Part shown: positions 1-11,011 of the stretch, piece after piece | Layout: each line of letters opens with the position of its first letter | Numbering within the stretch: position 1 is the first letter of the stretch | Assembly (NCBI GenBank): GCA_036346225.1 | Contig: JARFIW010001480.1 | Location: 14,627,501-14,691,500 of the forward strand | DNA: 64,000 bases | Direction: 5' to 3' | DNA from: Platerodrilus igneus | Taxonomy: Eukaryota; Arthropoda; Insecta; Coleoptera; Lycidae | The notes under the pieces: generated by a model | Told to the model about the DNA's origin: nothing | The model's database searches: none | The model's input: the letters and a program-made list of their open reading frames with translations, nothing else | Translations under genes and position numbers: made by a program

Positions 1-881
1 AATGCTAACCTGGTATTTTTCCAATTTATTTCCTGGTTTCCAAGTTGTGACCCCCGTAGCTCTGCAGACACCCAACGCTTCTAACTGCCTCTCCACAGCG
101 TGTTGCTAACCAATGACTTCGTGTTGCTTAAGCTTCAGTTATACTTTTAACGTCTTGATTTAGACTTTCCCTGTTTATTGTATTCAGTACTATATTGTAG
201 TCTTATGTCCATACTTAGATTTCTTAATGAATTATTTAGTGCCTTAATTAATAAATTGTAAAGATTTGTTTATTACTAAATCAAATTTAGACTTACGTTT
301 TATGCCAACGGTGGATTTCTTATACACTCGTATGCTTTAACGTGCACCTGACTGTATTCTTCACTTGAAATTTTAATTACTGTGACTTTCACTTATAAAT
401 TTTTGTTTAACTTCACAACTGAACTTTGCGTAATACTTTTAATTTCGATTAGTACTGTTCGTGCTTCGGTTAAAAAATCAATGAATGTTATCAATTTAGG
501 TGAATTATATATAGAATACGTTACATTCCAAATTTGGAGATGTACAGTTTTAAATATGTGACTAAATTCCCGTCATTATTTCAAATAAACTTGTTAAATT
601 TCCGTCATTTCGGACAGTTGCGTCAGCACAAAGGAATGCACAGGCGAGAGTGGGTAAGTGCGCAGTTTGGACAGGCCATGAGGGGATTAGCCAACGAGAT
701 GTCGAACGGTGAAGTTTGCCAGTGTCTTTCCTTTATCTTTTCTCTTTCAGAAAATGTAGGTTTTCTCCTTGTTGTTCCTTACCTGGTTTTTCCTTCGTCC
801 TACCTATGAACAAAGAAGAGAGAAGACGTTAAATCTGGTTTCAACGATGGCACAACGTAACCCACGCCCAAACGAGATACA
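1..881. other. AT-rich non-coding stretch
   Basis: I see no supported gene. The longest open frame (534-809, plus strand) has no recognisable domain, no conserved composition and no splice context. The segment just before the U6-like fragment (about 800-880) is less AT-rich but matches nothing I recognise. Confidence 0.6.
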
Positions 882-943
882 TGGAAATCAACATGGCCCC
901 TGCGCAAGGATGACCGCGAAATTGTGAAAAGTTCCACATTTTT
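882..943 (+). pseudogene. U6 snRNA pseudogene fragment (3' half)
   Basis: The stretch CATGGCCCCTGCGCAAGGAT (892-911), continued by GA, is the invariant central part of spliceosomal U6 RNA. It is followed by GCGAAATT, GTGAAAAGTTCCACATTTTT, which tracks the U6 3' end (CGCAAATTCGTGAAGCGTTCCATATTTTT type) with several substitutions and single-base gaps. The 5' half of U6, including the ACAGAGA box and the 5' stem, is not recognisable upstream, and no snRNA promoter element is evident. U6 fragments of this kind are commonly spread by LINE machinery. I therefore call it a dead, 5'-truncated copy and not a working snRNA gene. Confidence 0.75.
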
Positions 944-2137
944 GGGTGAGTGCTTTTTATCTTTTTTAGGGTGCATCTTGTATCACTGTAAACATATTTG
1001 GCATGCGATGCAATTTGACACGTAGTTATGTCGTAATATCTTTGATGTGCAATAATGTGAACGTGGATAGTATCCGTGTTGCCAACTGTGGAAGTGGCTC
1101 TGAACACCCGTGCCGGGGTTATAACAAATAGCCCTTCCACGTGCTGTCAATGGTTGACTGCTTGTTATCTTATATTTCAACCATGGTCGAGGCATTGTCC
1201 TGCACTATCATGCAGCCGGTTGGTTTTTACTTGGAGTTACTTACTATGTGTTCTTCAGACGCTTCAAAAATCATGTAGATAAAAGCTTTATATAATGGAT
1301 TTCGTTTGCCAATGTTACTTTGTACCTTTTAACATCACGTAATTGTAATTTTGAACAGGAATTTATCAAATTTTCGTTTCAATTCTGCATGTATACAAAG
1401 TTGTTACATATTTTGTTTACCCAATATGTTGGGCTTTATTCGAAAGTGTGGCGATTCCTACATTTAAAATATCATGTAGGCTAAATTTTATAATGGGATT
1501 CTTTAACAGATGACGTAAATTAGATGCATTTATTGACTTCTTGTGTTATGAAATATGCCTGTTTTGAAGGCCTGTTTATTATAAGCATGCATTGATTATT
1601 TTCTTGGGCTAATGCATCGATTTTGAAAAAGATTTGTTTCGCGTTTGTTTTACTTTGGATATGCCTAATTTACATTTGTTTAAAGTTTATGAATGTATTA
1701 ATGTTTCTAAAATGAATTGGGTTGCACCCCGAGTTATCTATTTTACTAAATGTGGTTAAATTATTAAAGAATGAGCCTCCTTTCATTGACTGTAGTTAGT
1801 TTTTGTTTTTATACAGGGTGTCTGGTATTTGCTTTTTGCATAATAGACGAATTGTGTACTTTTTATGGTTTAAATGTTTAGTTTTCTTAATTTTTGTGTT
1901 GTTTACATGAATATCTCCCTGTGACCTTATATATCCTTAAATAACCCTATTATCATAGCACGATGTATATTATTTGTCATAGAAAATGTTGTTGAAAGTC
2001 AATATATCACAACTTTTTCAGGTTTGTAGCTTAACACAAAAGGAAAAACAATCAGAAGCAAAACTGAAACTTAGAAAAAGTTTTAAAAATTTAGATTTAC
2101 TCTCAAAGAATTATAAATAAATATCGAAATCAATAAG
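944..2137. other. AT-rich non-coding stretch
   Basis: No gene supported. It contains the string ATACAGGGTGT at about 1813, a motif that also occurs at 48184 (plus strand) and, as TACAGGGTG, around 24750 (minus strand). Such strings are frequent at the ends of dispersed repeats in arthropods, but no second end is visible here. Confidence 0.5.
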
Positions 2138-2546
2138 GTAGAGTAGAATTTATTTAAGAAGAGCCCGCACTTCATCATGTGCACACGGCTAAAATGGTGT
2201 CAGATTAGTTCATTGTTTACAAATAAACATGTTCGTTCAGCATATCAGTGGCGTCGATAATTTTCTGTTAAATGTCAATTGACATTTGTGACTTTGACAT
2301 TCGATATTTACTTCTTATGCATTCATAGTTTTCTTTCCGTTTCTTTGTGTTTTATGCCTTGCTTATTTGCATATTCTCCATGTGAATTTAAACCACCAAC
2401 AAAACAAAACTTGATTTTAAAATATTTACTCTATGGGAGTGTTTTCAAAACCCTAAAAATCATTAAATCCGCTATGCCACTGACTTTCAAGGTTTCCACA
2501 TATGGCAAATGATGTACAGGCTCTTCTTAAATAAATTCTACTCTAC
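2138..2546. mobile_element. MITE with perfect 28-bp terminal inverted repeats
   Basis: The left end (2138-2165, beginning GTAGAGTAGAATTTATTTAA and ending GAGCC) is the exact reverse complement of the right end (2519-2546, ending TTCTACTCTAC). The 409-bp interior is non-coding; the open frame at 2279-2512 has no recognisable domain. A second, 18-bp perfect palindrome AAATGTCAATTGACATTT lies at about 2272-2289. I could not fix an unambiguous target duplication, so the superfamily is unassigned. The perfect match of both ends suggests a fairly recent insertion. Confidence 0.8.
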
Positions 2547-4382
2547 AACATAAATGCTTTTCAAAACCTCACGCAACTACTATAGATAGATAAAGATATG
2601 TTTGGTTAATTGAAAATTTTATAAAAGCTCCTGTTATTAATATAGTTAAATTCTTGACACCACTGAGCGAGCTTTAATTTACATTGCTTTATTTGCTCCA
2701 ATGATGTTTTGTCAACATTTTCACTTCTGCCCCCCAGAATATCTAGTTGGTAATTCACAGAAAATTCTATGAAGTACTCGGCTAAAAATTTCGTTTCGAT
2801 AAAATACCGGAAACCTCAGCTGTACTAACAAAATTGGTTGCCGACTAACTCAGTGAGATGGGCAGCGTAAGTGTTTGAAAAGGGTTCCAGAATGTCTTGA
2901 TCAGGAAATACTGTGGACATCAACTAATCTCGCGGGGTTGCTAAGAAGAGTCCTAGAAATAGTAACAAGAGGATACCAAAATCTCAGATCAGGAGAGTGA
3001 TTCTGGCTTAAAAATGTACCTGAAAAATCATTAAGGACACTATTTTTTAAACATAACACAAACCTTAATCAGAAGAACACAGAGACCTATTTAAGGTTGC
3101 TAGCTGCAAAAAAGGTTTCTAAAAGCAAATGTTACATAATATGAATATTTAATCATGCTTCTAGGTAATTGCAAAATAATTTATTACAGCAAAACTGCAA
3201 CTATCGTTACATTAACGGAAACACAAAACCAAATATACGTATGTCTTTACATTTGACTATCATTACTATGAATACCATAGACTAAACCATGTACAACATG
3301 GTTATTTTCAACATAAGGTTGGTTTGGGAACCAACATGTCCCTAAAATTGAAACTAACCACTTGGTAGACTATTATCCGAACATGGTTAGACTACATTCA
3401 GTTTGTGCAATACCTTTCTAATCAAGGTAACTGACCTAACAAAATTGTCTGTGTCACTGTAATTACCAAAGCAGCTGCTGCTCTCTTTGAGGGACCTATC
3501 TTAGTCTAGTTCCTCACTAAAGACCCCACTAATTTCCTATAGTTCAATTCTTTAGCTCACTGAAACATGCAACTCATTCTATCTGTTCTGGTATTCTTGA
3601 ACTTCCTCATGGTGCAGGTAACGGAAAAACAGTGTTCAAACTAAAATAATTCAGAGTAAAAGAAAGACAGATAGCGGTCTTTCCATATTATTATACATTT
3701 GCAAAAATCATGATTGATTAGAGAATGTAGTTATTGAACTTAGAAATGAATTGGATATTATTATTACTGTGCTTGAAGTAGCACTTGATGTAGTTTTGTT
3801 TTATAAACGAATGGATTGCTTGTATTAAATAAAGAAGTACGGTAAACATGTTGTGTAACTGAACCTTTAAACCTAATGTTTATGCTGAACATCTGTATGG
3901 AATGTAATTCTTTTAACATCTTTGAACATTATCGTCCTATAAAAAAAGAGGACATAAGCAGAAATTGTCTATTGCACAAATTAAGCAATGAAATATATTA
4001 TTTATGACTAATTCGATTACGTTTTTTTATCCTTAAATATAGAGGTAGGCATGTGTTGTTACGTGCAGTTCCTGCACGGGAATATTTTTGTTCTTCATGA
4101 TGAAATTTTACATGTCTTACTCTCTTCTCACGGTCATTTGATTATTCCTTAACAATTTCAACCGCCTTTTCAAGCTAAATGATTTCTTATTCATTACCCT
4201 GTACAATTTTATTAGGATATGCGGTTATAATTTAAAAATGCTTCAAGCTATTTTATTTTGACAGCATTTAAATGTGGTATTTAATTATCAGTACATTTGT
4301 TTTAGGAAATATTACACGAAGTATATGATATAATATAAACTACATGCAAGATTCCTTTTATGTAACAAAAATTTAAAATGGA
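2547..4382. other. AT-rich non-coding stretch
   Basis: No gene, RNA or inverted-repeat structure that I can support. All open frames are short and lack recognisable composition. Confidence 0.5.
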
Positions 4383-4866
4383 ATTGATCAACTTGTAATT
4401 GAACCGACTAGAAAGACTGTACTGTCCAAAACTTTAATTGATTATGTATTTACTAAATCAAATCGTGTTAAAGTTAAAATCAGTGATATGGTGATTATTA
4501 ATCATGCCAGTATAAATATTAGTTACTGCAAAATTAGTTGAAAGTTTTATGACAGTAATTCGATTAGTAAGTATAGAAATCTTAGTACTGCCAATCTAAC
4601 TAAAATTAACAATAAATTAATTGAAACTGAGTAGCCTTTGAATTCGGTGAGTGTAAATGTCATTTTGTAAACAACTTAATAACAAGCGTCAAAAAATAAT
4701 AGATAAGGTCACCCCTTTAAGGGATAGAAAGTGTAGAAATAATGACATACCATGGCTTGATATAGAAATAAAAAATATGATCAGGGATAGAGATAGTGCA
4801 TACCATAAAGTTTGGACAGTTGATAATGTTGAGGTAATTAATATGTGGGTGATATACAAGAAGTGA
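4383..4866 (+). pseudogene. LINE endonuclease end and EN-RT linker fragment
   Basis: From 4383 a frame reads ..QLVIEPTR.. and LIDYVFTKSNRVKVKISD, the usual end of an apurinic-like endonuclease domain in Jockey/CR1-type LINEs (the PTR, then IDxVxT, then xISDH motif; here the final H is replaced by M). A second frame, 4657-4866, gives PWLDIEIKNMIRDRDSAYHK, the standard linker between endonuclease and reverse transcriptase (PWxxxEIxxxxRxRDxAYxxW). The two parts are in different frames and separated by stops, so this is a dead remnant. No reverse transcriptase follows; the copy is broken off at about 4866. Its family relation to the LINE at 14843 cannot be tested because the two do not overlap. 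Confidence 0.75.
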
Positions 4867-5925
4867 GATGATATTTGTTGTTTTCTTTATGTACAGATAC
4901 AGTATAGCATTTTGTAAAAAAATCCATTCCACTATTTTACGTCCAATTTCACACTTCTGTATATTTTCATACACTCAAATATTGCAAAACTTTCGCCCAC
5001 CTACCTTTTGTAAAAATTAAGGAAAAGATGTTATGGTAACTTCTTGTATTTTAATAAATTAATTTTGTTCAGATAAGCGGCGTAATTATTATCTCTTTTG
5101 TTATAAATTTGGTTCTAATTTATCTTTGCATAGTCAAATTCATATCATTTACTAGTGTTGTTAAAATATTTGAATTTATTTCTAAGGTATCCAATGGGAG
5201 TTTCTTGAGTTTTGAATTTTCATGCCATTTCCTTTTCAACATTTTCTTAATGAGATTGGTAAGAGGTTAAGTTTAACGCATAACTAATATGAACTTTATT
5301 TTCAGCTGGTTTAGTCTAAGTTTCGCCTTTGGTTAAAATTGTGTGTCTACGTTGTACATCTTTTCCGTTACGCTTGGTTTTGATGGTTAGGCTGTATTAA
5401 AAATTGCCAATGGACTCATTACTAATTTAGGGTCCTGGTGTCGAGATTCCTCTTTACTATACAGCACCTGTTGGGATACTCCTTACTCATGCATAGTAGA
5501 TGTACTATGTTGAGAAAACGCAAGTTGCATCAATCTTATGCGTAAGTTTTGAAGCCCTAACCATAATATTAAATTTGGTATTACCTGAATAAATCCCTCT
5601 CGTTATTTATAACAGTGAACCACAAATGTGTATCGAGTGAATCAGTATAAAGGTTCATCCATGTGTTGATACACTGTTTCATTATAAGCCAATTTCTATA
5701 CTTACGATTTGGTACACATGTAAATTTGAGTAACTGTTATTTAATTATATTATGTACCGGAACAAGAATTGCAGGTGATATGTAATTGTATTACGGGAGT
5801 CTGCATGCTTACTTTTAGAGCAGCTTAGTGTTTACATAAATTGCACACATTTCTACTGTAATTAATTAGATAGAACTTATGAGGTTCCATGGATAGATCT
5901 AGAAGGGCCACCAAAAAGGCAAACG
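4867..5925. other. AT-rich non-coding stretch
   Basis: Nothing recognised. No protein-like signal continues from the LINE remnant to the left. Confidence 0.5.
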
Positions 5926-6152
5926 TACTGGCTGATTATTGTTAAGATTTTTTCCTATTTAATTTCTTTTATAAAAATCTATCTGCAAAAGAGCAAAGCT
6001 AAAATGTTTAGGCGTAGTTACCTTAACATTGATTCAGTCCATAATGCGCCTTTATAACTGTTGTTTTGTGATTTAGTTCGGCCTTTACAATTAGGTCAAC
6101 TTTATTTAATTACTATCATTAACATGAAATTTCTATAAATTGTTTCACTTCA
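5926..6152. repeat. Dispersed repeat, copy 1 (second copy at 51212)
   Basis: Starting AAAAAGGCAAAC and running through TTTTATAAAAATCTATCTGC, then GCTAAAATGTTT, TACCTTAACA, CGGCCTTTACAATTAGGTCA and ATGAAATTTCTATAAATT, this stretch is closely matched by 51212-51376. The second copy lacks two internal blocks (about 40 bp near 5945 and about 30 bp near 6040). No coding potential. The family is unknown to me. Confidence 0.7.
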
Positions 6153-7882
6153 ATCATAAAGGTAATTGCTTTATGGAGGTTTCATGATACGTACAAGAAT
6201 ATTTAAATATATTTATTGCTAGTGTCATGCAAGATAAAGATTTGTATTTTAGGTTTCGGTTTTGATTTGTTACAAATTGAAATTTTTTTTGTGCTTCTAA
6301 ATGTGTTTGCGTCACAATAATTTACTGTAAGGGGATGCATAAAATTATTTGTTTTAAATTTATTTGTTTTGTTTAATAAAGAACACCATTATACCATTGC
6401 TGCGTGTCGTTATTTATGTTGTTTTTTATATTTTTTTATAATTGATATTTATTTATCCTATTGGATCGGTTCATAGTGTTTTAACAGCCAAACGTACTGT
6501 TTATTTTATTTTCCTGTTACTTACTGACCATTAATTTTTTCTATTTCAGCCGAACGAATCGATCTTAAGTTTTATCTTTTGCCCCCCCCCCCACAGATAA
6601 ACAGCACGAACATTCTTTACCTTTATGGTTTTTGTTGTGGTAATCTGTGCACACTACTTATGTTACTTTCGTCATTCTCTTCATTGTCCCACATGGTATA
6701 TCGTAACAACCTGGAGAGCGACGTAATTAAAATCCTTAGGAATACTTGTCACCCAGAGGATTCTCACTAGGCGAGTTAGCACCCATAATTTATAACAGAT
6801 TGAAAACCCTTCAAGGTAAATGTTACTGGTAATGTAGCTTGAAATGCACCTACTTAATAGTTACATTCTTCGATTTTTGTTCTATATCTTTATGCGTGAA
6901 AAGGGAACTGAGCAAAAAGGCGACATAAGCAAAAAAGGGGCCCACTCCCACACCACTTTAGTTAGATGGTGCACCCTTAATTTGTTACGTGATTCCAGTC
7001 CCTTCGGGGCAATTCCAAATTTAATAATCTAATGCCTCATAATCTTGTAACAATACTTGCTGATTTATTCGCCATATGTAAATGTATTTATTCATTACAA
7101 GATCCAAAACTACTTGTATGATATGCCATAAGAATGATTACGCCTTTAACATATATATTATTTAAATAATTGAATAACAATGCTGCTAGTCACAAATTTC
7201 ATTTTTATAACTTGTTAAAATATAATCAGAATATAATAATTATAACTCTGTTTAATTCATTTCTACTAGTTGACTCAATTTCTATTAAGCTAACAATATG
7301 TTAAAAATTTTGTTTTTAGTCTGTGTTGCAAATTGGTTTTACTCTTTTACTGTTCAATTAGGTGCATAAACTTTAACTCGTTCAGTACAGCCAACAAAAA
7401 CGGTATTGGTAATTTCAGAAACAAGATTATACTATTAATGAATGATCTTTTTATTAGTTTGGCATGCGTACATTGATCTTGCAAGCTATTATTCATACAT
7501 CACAATAGGAATCTAATTATTCTAATATTGCAAAATAACAGACGTGAATTAATTTTCTTTTTTTATAAAGCATACTGAGTAAAGTGTGTAGGTTGAAAGC
7601 AAACCTACAATAAACTGTCCAAAGATGATATTCTAGAAGAGAAATACGCATTTAAAGAAGTAATGGGCGGCTGAAAAGAAGTTTAGGTTATCATTATGTT
7701 TCAGTAATTCTAAGAGCATTTACCACTACTGCCTTTTTAAGAAAGATTAAATTTTTTACTTTAATTGATTAATAGTAAGGTTTGTTATAACTAATTTTTA
7801 TGCATTAGTTTTGAATAATACACGATGTATATAATAACACATTCGTGTCATGTTTTTCGTTAATAGGTTTTTGAACTTTTAT
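6153..7882. other. AT-rich non-coding stretch
   Basis: No gene supported. It includes a run of about 11 cytosines at 6582-6592. The open frames at 6579-6770 and 6844-7032 show no domain. Confidence 0.5.
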
Positions 7883-7962
7883 TTAACACGTTGACTGCCA
7901 AATATGAGATAACTCGTAGACTCTGATGCCAATACGAGAGTCTCGTAGTTTGTAGTTTTTTC
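7883..7962 (-). repeat. piggyBac-like terminus with TTAA
   Basis: TTAA at 7883-7886 is followed by CACGTTGACTGCC and then short inverted motifs (CGAGAGTCTCG at about 7938). TTAA as target plus a GACTGCC-type start is typical of piggyBac-family ends, and the transposase C-terminus lies 180 bp inside it in the expected orientation. Confidence 0.6.
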
Positions 7963-8139
7963 TTTGTTACCTGCTAATACTCTATTTGTAGTAAATACAT
8001 GGGATTTGGAGGTGTAGACATCTGTGGAAAGGTCACATAAATTAAAGATGGCACATTAAAAAAATTTTTATTATCCTTTATTTATTATAGATCTACAAGA
8101 AGTAAAAAAATGATATTTTCCTGAAATTATATACCATAA

Positions 8140-9045
8140 ATTTTAAAACATTGTTCACGAACAAGGCTTGTTTGTCATCATATACAGTACAATGTTAACG
8201 GTTTTCTTTTTGTTTTTCTCTTGCGTACAAATATGACAAGGCTTAGTAGGGCTGTTGTTTTCAGTAAAATGAATGCTTTCTAAGTTGTGAAAAGGAGCAT
8301 TCTTTTTCACTGGCTGTTCTCCTTGCATTTATTCCTGATTAAATAGTACTTTGAACTAAAGGGACTTCATATTTGTTCCATTGGCATTGTGAGGCAACAA
8401 AAACACATTTTGGAGGGTATATTTCAAAAATATGTATACCCCTTTTTTTGACCACCTGACTGTTTTTCAAAAAGCTATGAAATACAACAGCATTTGATCG
8501 ATGTCTATACTCGCAATCCTGTTATTCTAATCTATGATTAACATTTGGATTTTAGGCCTTCTTGCCACTTCTGTTTTGCACAGCAATATTTTGAACTTTA
8601 TGCTGCAAATGGTGAAAACATCTTCCTTATCTCTCCATTTACAAATGACTACACACACACACTTCTTTCGTTTTTATACGAACTCTTCACTTTTTAGCTT
8701 TTTGTCGACAACAATATTGGGGTTTCCTGTTCGGTTAGATCTACATGTGCCGCAAATTTAGGTTCTTCTAGAAGTCATCAGATTTGTGAACGGAACCCAG
8801 TTATAAAAATTGTCTGTGTATAATATACCTATGCCCTTTGTATAAAAAATCATCCATGAGCTGCACAACAACTTCTAAGCATACTCAGGGCTTTGTTGAT
8901 GGGCCCAGATTTTGCGCAAAAATATTTTTTCTTTTAGTACAATTCCATTGGACTCGCACAATTCATGGAATTTAACTCCATATTTGTTTTTGTTCTTAAT
9001 ATACTAGCAGAAAAATAACCTGCTATCCCTTGACTAAACATTCGT
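8140..9045 (-). pseudogene. piggyBac-like transposase, C-terminal half (broken)
   Basis: Read on the minus strand, conserved piggyBac (DDE_Tnp_1_7) blocks appear in order but in shifting frames. From high to low coordinate they are: NECLVKG (the DESL-type block, D changed to N), IKNKNKYGVKFHELCESNG, GHRYII..NFYNWVP, the NR / KKLKSEEF block, KWRDKEDVFTI, RPKIQMLIID and IDIDQML, and HFTEN..PCHIC near the end. The C-terminal cysteine cluster is only partly kept (CHIC). Many frameshifts and stops make it non-functional. It continues the N-terminal half found at 11012-11746. Confidence 0.75.
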
Positions 9046-9052
9046 TTATATA

Positions 9053-9422
9053 ATAGTATATTATTCAACTACAACGAAATATAAAAGTTGTTTTGAATAT
9101 ACTGCTGTTAGTATTCTTAACAAATGGCCCCACCTGTTTATAGAAAGTAATACAATTTACAATTTCCGAGTTAAGCTTAAGGAACTATTGTTTTTAAATC
9201 AGAGTAATTTATAATTACATTCATTATGTATGATACATTTTATTATACTTGTATTTTATCTTTTTGGGTAGGGTTGAAAAACTGTCTTATACTGAACTCC
9301 ACCTATTGGGTTTTTATTTCTTTTTATTAAGGTTTAATTTGTTTTGTATGTTTGTTCATACTATTTGTTTACTTTATATGTTTGTTTTTTTTAAATGTTA
9401 ACCCAATAAAGCTTATAAAAAT
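9053..9422 (+). mobile_element. LINE 3' end, 5'-truncated
   Basis: The plus strand at about 9090-9205 encodes AVSILNKWPHLFIESNTIY then NFRVKLKELL and a stop. This resembles the last coding residues of Jockey/CR1-type LINEs (xxxxNxLPxxIK...FKxxLKxxL). An AT-rich 3' untranslated stretch follows, ending in CCCAATAAAGC with an AATAAA signal just before the Crypton boundary. It was inserted, together with or before the Crypton-like element, into the piggyBac copy. Its left boundary is uncertain by about 40 bp. Confidence 0.5.
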
Positions 9423-9423
9423 A

Positions 9424-9521
9424 ATATGGTAATGTAGGCAATAACTCACGCAGATGAAGTTTGCATAAGCCGAAGGTGAGTGCCGTAATTCATCAAGCGA
9501 GTTATTGTCATTACCGTATGT
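9424..9521. repeat. Imperfect 98-bp hairpin at the left end of the Crypton-like element
   Basis: ATATGGTAATGTAGGCAATA followed by ACTCACGCAGATGAA (9424-9458) is mirrored by TTCATCAAGCGAGTTATTGT followed by CATTACCGTATG (9489-9520). The arms pair with few mismatches around a loop of about 30 bases that itself contains GGTGAGTGCC. It contains the same AACTCACGC arm as the right-end site at 10914-10948. Confidence 0.65.
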
Positions 9522-9826
9522 TGACTACTATACTTTATCTACGATTATAAGCACAGTAACAAGTTTTAATAAGCACATGTAATCAAGATTATTTTAAAAA
9601 ATTATAGTGCAAAATAACATCTACTTATGATAAATTAATCAAGAACATGTGTAACGCAGTTTAGTAGTTTCTAATTAATCTTATTATTCAAATTAATTGT
9701 AATATTGGTGTAGAATTATCCAAGGTTATTGTTTTATTTAAAGTAGGTTTTAAGTAGGTAGAAGTACTAGCACTTGAAGTGGATTAATAGAATTGTAAAT
9801 TCTTTTTGCCGTGTCTGCTTTACTTT

Positions 9827-10769
9827 TTATAGATTCATGTACTCTTCTGCTACGGTCGATGATCGCCAACTACCGTGGCGTTTCAGAGCTGTGATATCAC
9901 CGCCAGCGCCAACCAACTAAGTGGCAGATGAACGACGAAAACAATACCCATGTATAAGTTGCTATTCGGTAACTTTAAAAATGTGGCAACTTCTTTAGCC
10001 ATTGCTCCAAATTTATTGATACCAATTTTTTTGATAAAAATATTTGCTGTTTTGAAATTTAAAAAATAAAGATGATTGCGTTAGATTCAAAGGACGGAGA
10101 CGCAGATATTTATCAACAATCGCATAGTAACTTCCAGTTATACTAAATCTTCTGCTAATTTTATTTTTTGTTTTTGGTATGCTAACCATGTAGGCAGAGC
10201 CAAGATCTTCAATATCTGCTATTTGCATGGAATATAATTCTTTCTACTGCACGACAAGCACCCATAATGCCCATTATAAAGGCAACCTAGAATATAGGAA
10301 TATTGTATAATTATGTTTAAATTAAATAAGATGTTAGTACCATTGATGCCAGATATTTGTCATCTGGGGCTTCGGATATGAATTGATTAATTTTTTCTGG
10401 GGTAAATGTTTTGGCTTTTTTAGCTGTATACTTTTCAGATTTGCGTTTCAAGAATGCGTGTAGTTTCGAATAGGTTTCAATACGTATTCCATTATTTAAA
10501 TTAAGTGTACTTCGTAACATTGAATAGAATGTCCATAAGGACGATGCTTCATATTTATTTGAGAGTTCACTAAAATATGCAAGAAATACATTTTTGGAAA
10601 ATAATTTGATATTTTTACTAATGCTCCAGTCAATAAAGCATCTGTATACAGCTTGATATTTATAATGCGATTTATCCAGTAGTACATTAGTTGTCGTAAT
10701 ACGAACCGCTTCTCTAATTTCTGGTGGTGTACACATCAGTTCTGATTTACTATCGCTAATTTTTGGCAA
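9827..10769 (-). pseudogene. Crypton-like tyrosine recombinase (broken)
   Basis: A phage-integrase-type tyrosine recombinase would cut and rejoin DNA at the element's ends. The 150-residue N-terminal part (10769-10317) is the core-binding domain, with blocks FLAYFSELSNKYEASSLWTF and AFLKRKSEKY and the linker FTPEKINQFISEAPDDKYLA. A 54-nt GT-AG stretch (10340-10287) reads as an intron and rejoins the frame at the GIMGACR arginine block. A one-base shift near 10243 then leads into ELYSMQIADIEDLGSAYMVS and IPKTKNK (10228 on). After another shift near 10018 come NKFGAMAKEVATFLKLP, GYCFRRSSAT with an in-frame stop, LKRHGSWRSS and VAEEYM. The catalytic R, R, H/W-region and Y positions are therefore all visible, but the box-II histidine is Y. 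At least two frameshifts and one stop make it inactive. Confidence 0.8.
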
Positions 10770-10913
10770 ACTTTACTTGATTTAATATCTCGCGTTCTAA
10801 AAAACTGGGTTACAACAAATTTGTTTAACATTAGGTAAATGTCAATGAGCATGGCTACTTTGATACTTTTGGTATATTTATTATCGGTAATTAAAGAGAA
10901 ATATAAGCTGGAA

Positions 10914-10948
10914 GCGTGAGTTGTCATAACTCACGCTCATAACTCACG
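10914..10948. repeat. loxP-like inverted repeat at the Crypton right end
   Basis: GCGTGAGTT / GTCAT / AACTCACGC (10914-10936) is a perfect 9-bp inverted repeat around a 5-bp spacer. It is followed directly by a further direct copy of the arm, TCATAACTCACGG (10937-10949). Two inverted recombinase-binding arms around a short spacer is the usual architecture of a tyrosine-recombinase core site. Function is inferred from position and shape only. Confidence 0.6.
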
Positions 10949-11011
10949 GTGTTTAATTATGAACACTATTCCTTGTTCAAAAGTATATGAATAATGTATT
11001 ACAACTAAATA

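Larger units (their letters stand above)
9423..10949 (-). mobile_element. Crypton-like tyrosine-recombinase element
   Basis: The body carries a tyrosine recombinase gene (minus strand, 9827-10769). Both flanks carry the string ATAACTCACGC, at 9441-9451 and 10926-10936, in direct orientation 1,485 bp apart. Both flanks also carry inverted arrangements of the same AACTCACGC arm. No terminal inverted repeats of the cut-and-paste kind and no RT or DDE gene is present. This fits Crypton-class elements, which move by tyrosine recombination and typically have short flanking repeats. The exact ends are inferred from the repeated motif and could lie outside it. Confidence 0.6.

Noticed and set aside
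534..809. 91-codon open frame near the left edge
   Set aside because: No domain, no codon or splice signal, and composition like the surrounding AT-rich DNA.
841..1140. 99-codon minus-strand open frame
   Set aside because: It runs antisense across the U6-like fragment and has no recognisable protein features.
8641..8665. CA microsatellite as a regulatory feature
   Set aside because: Only about six CA steps inside a decayed piggyBac coding stretch.
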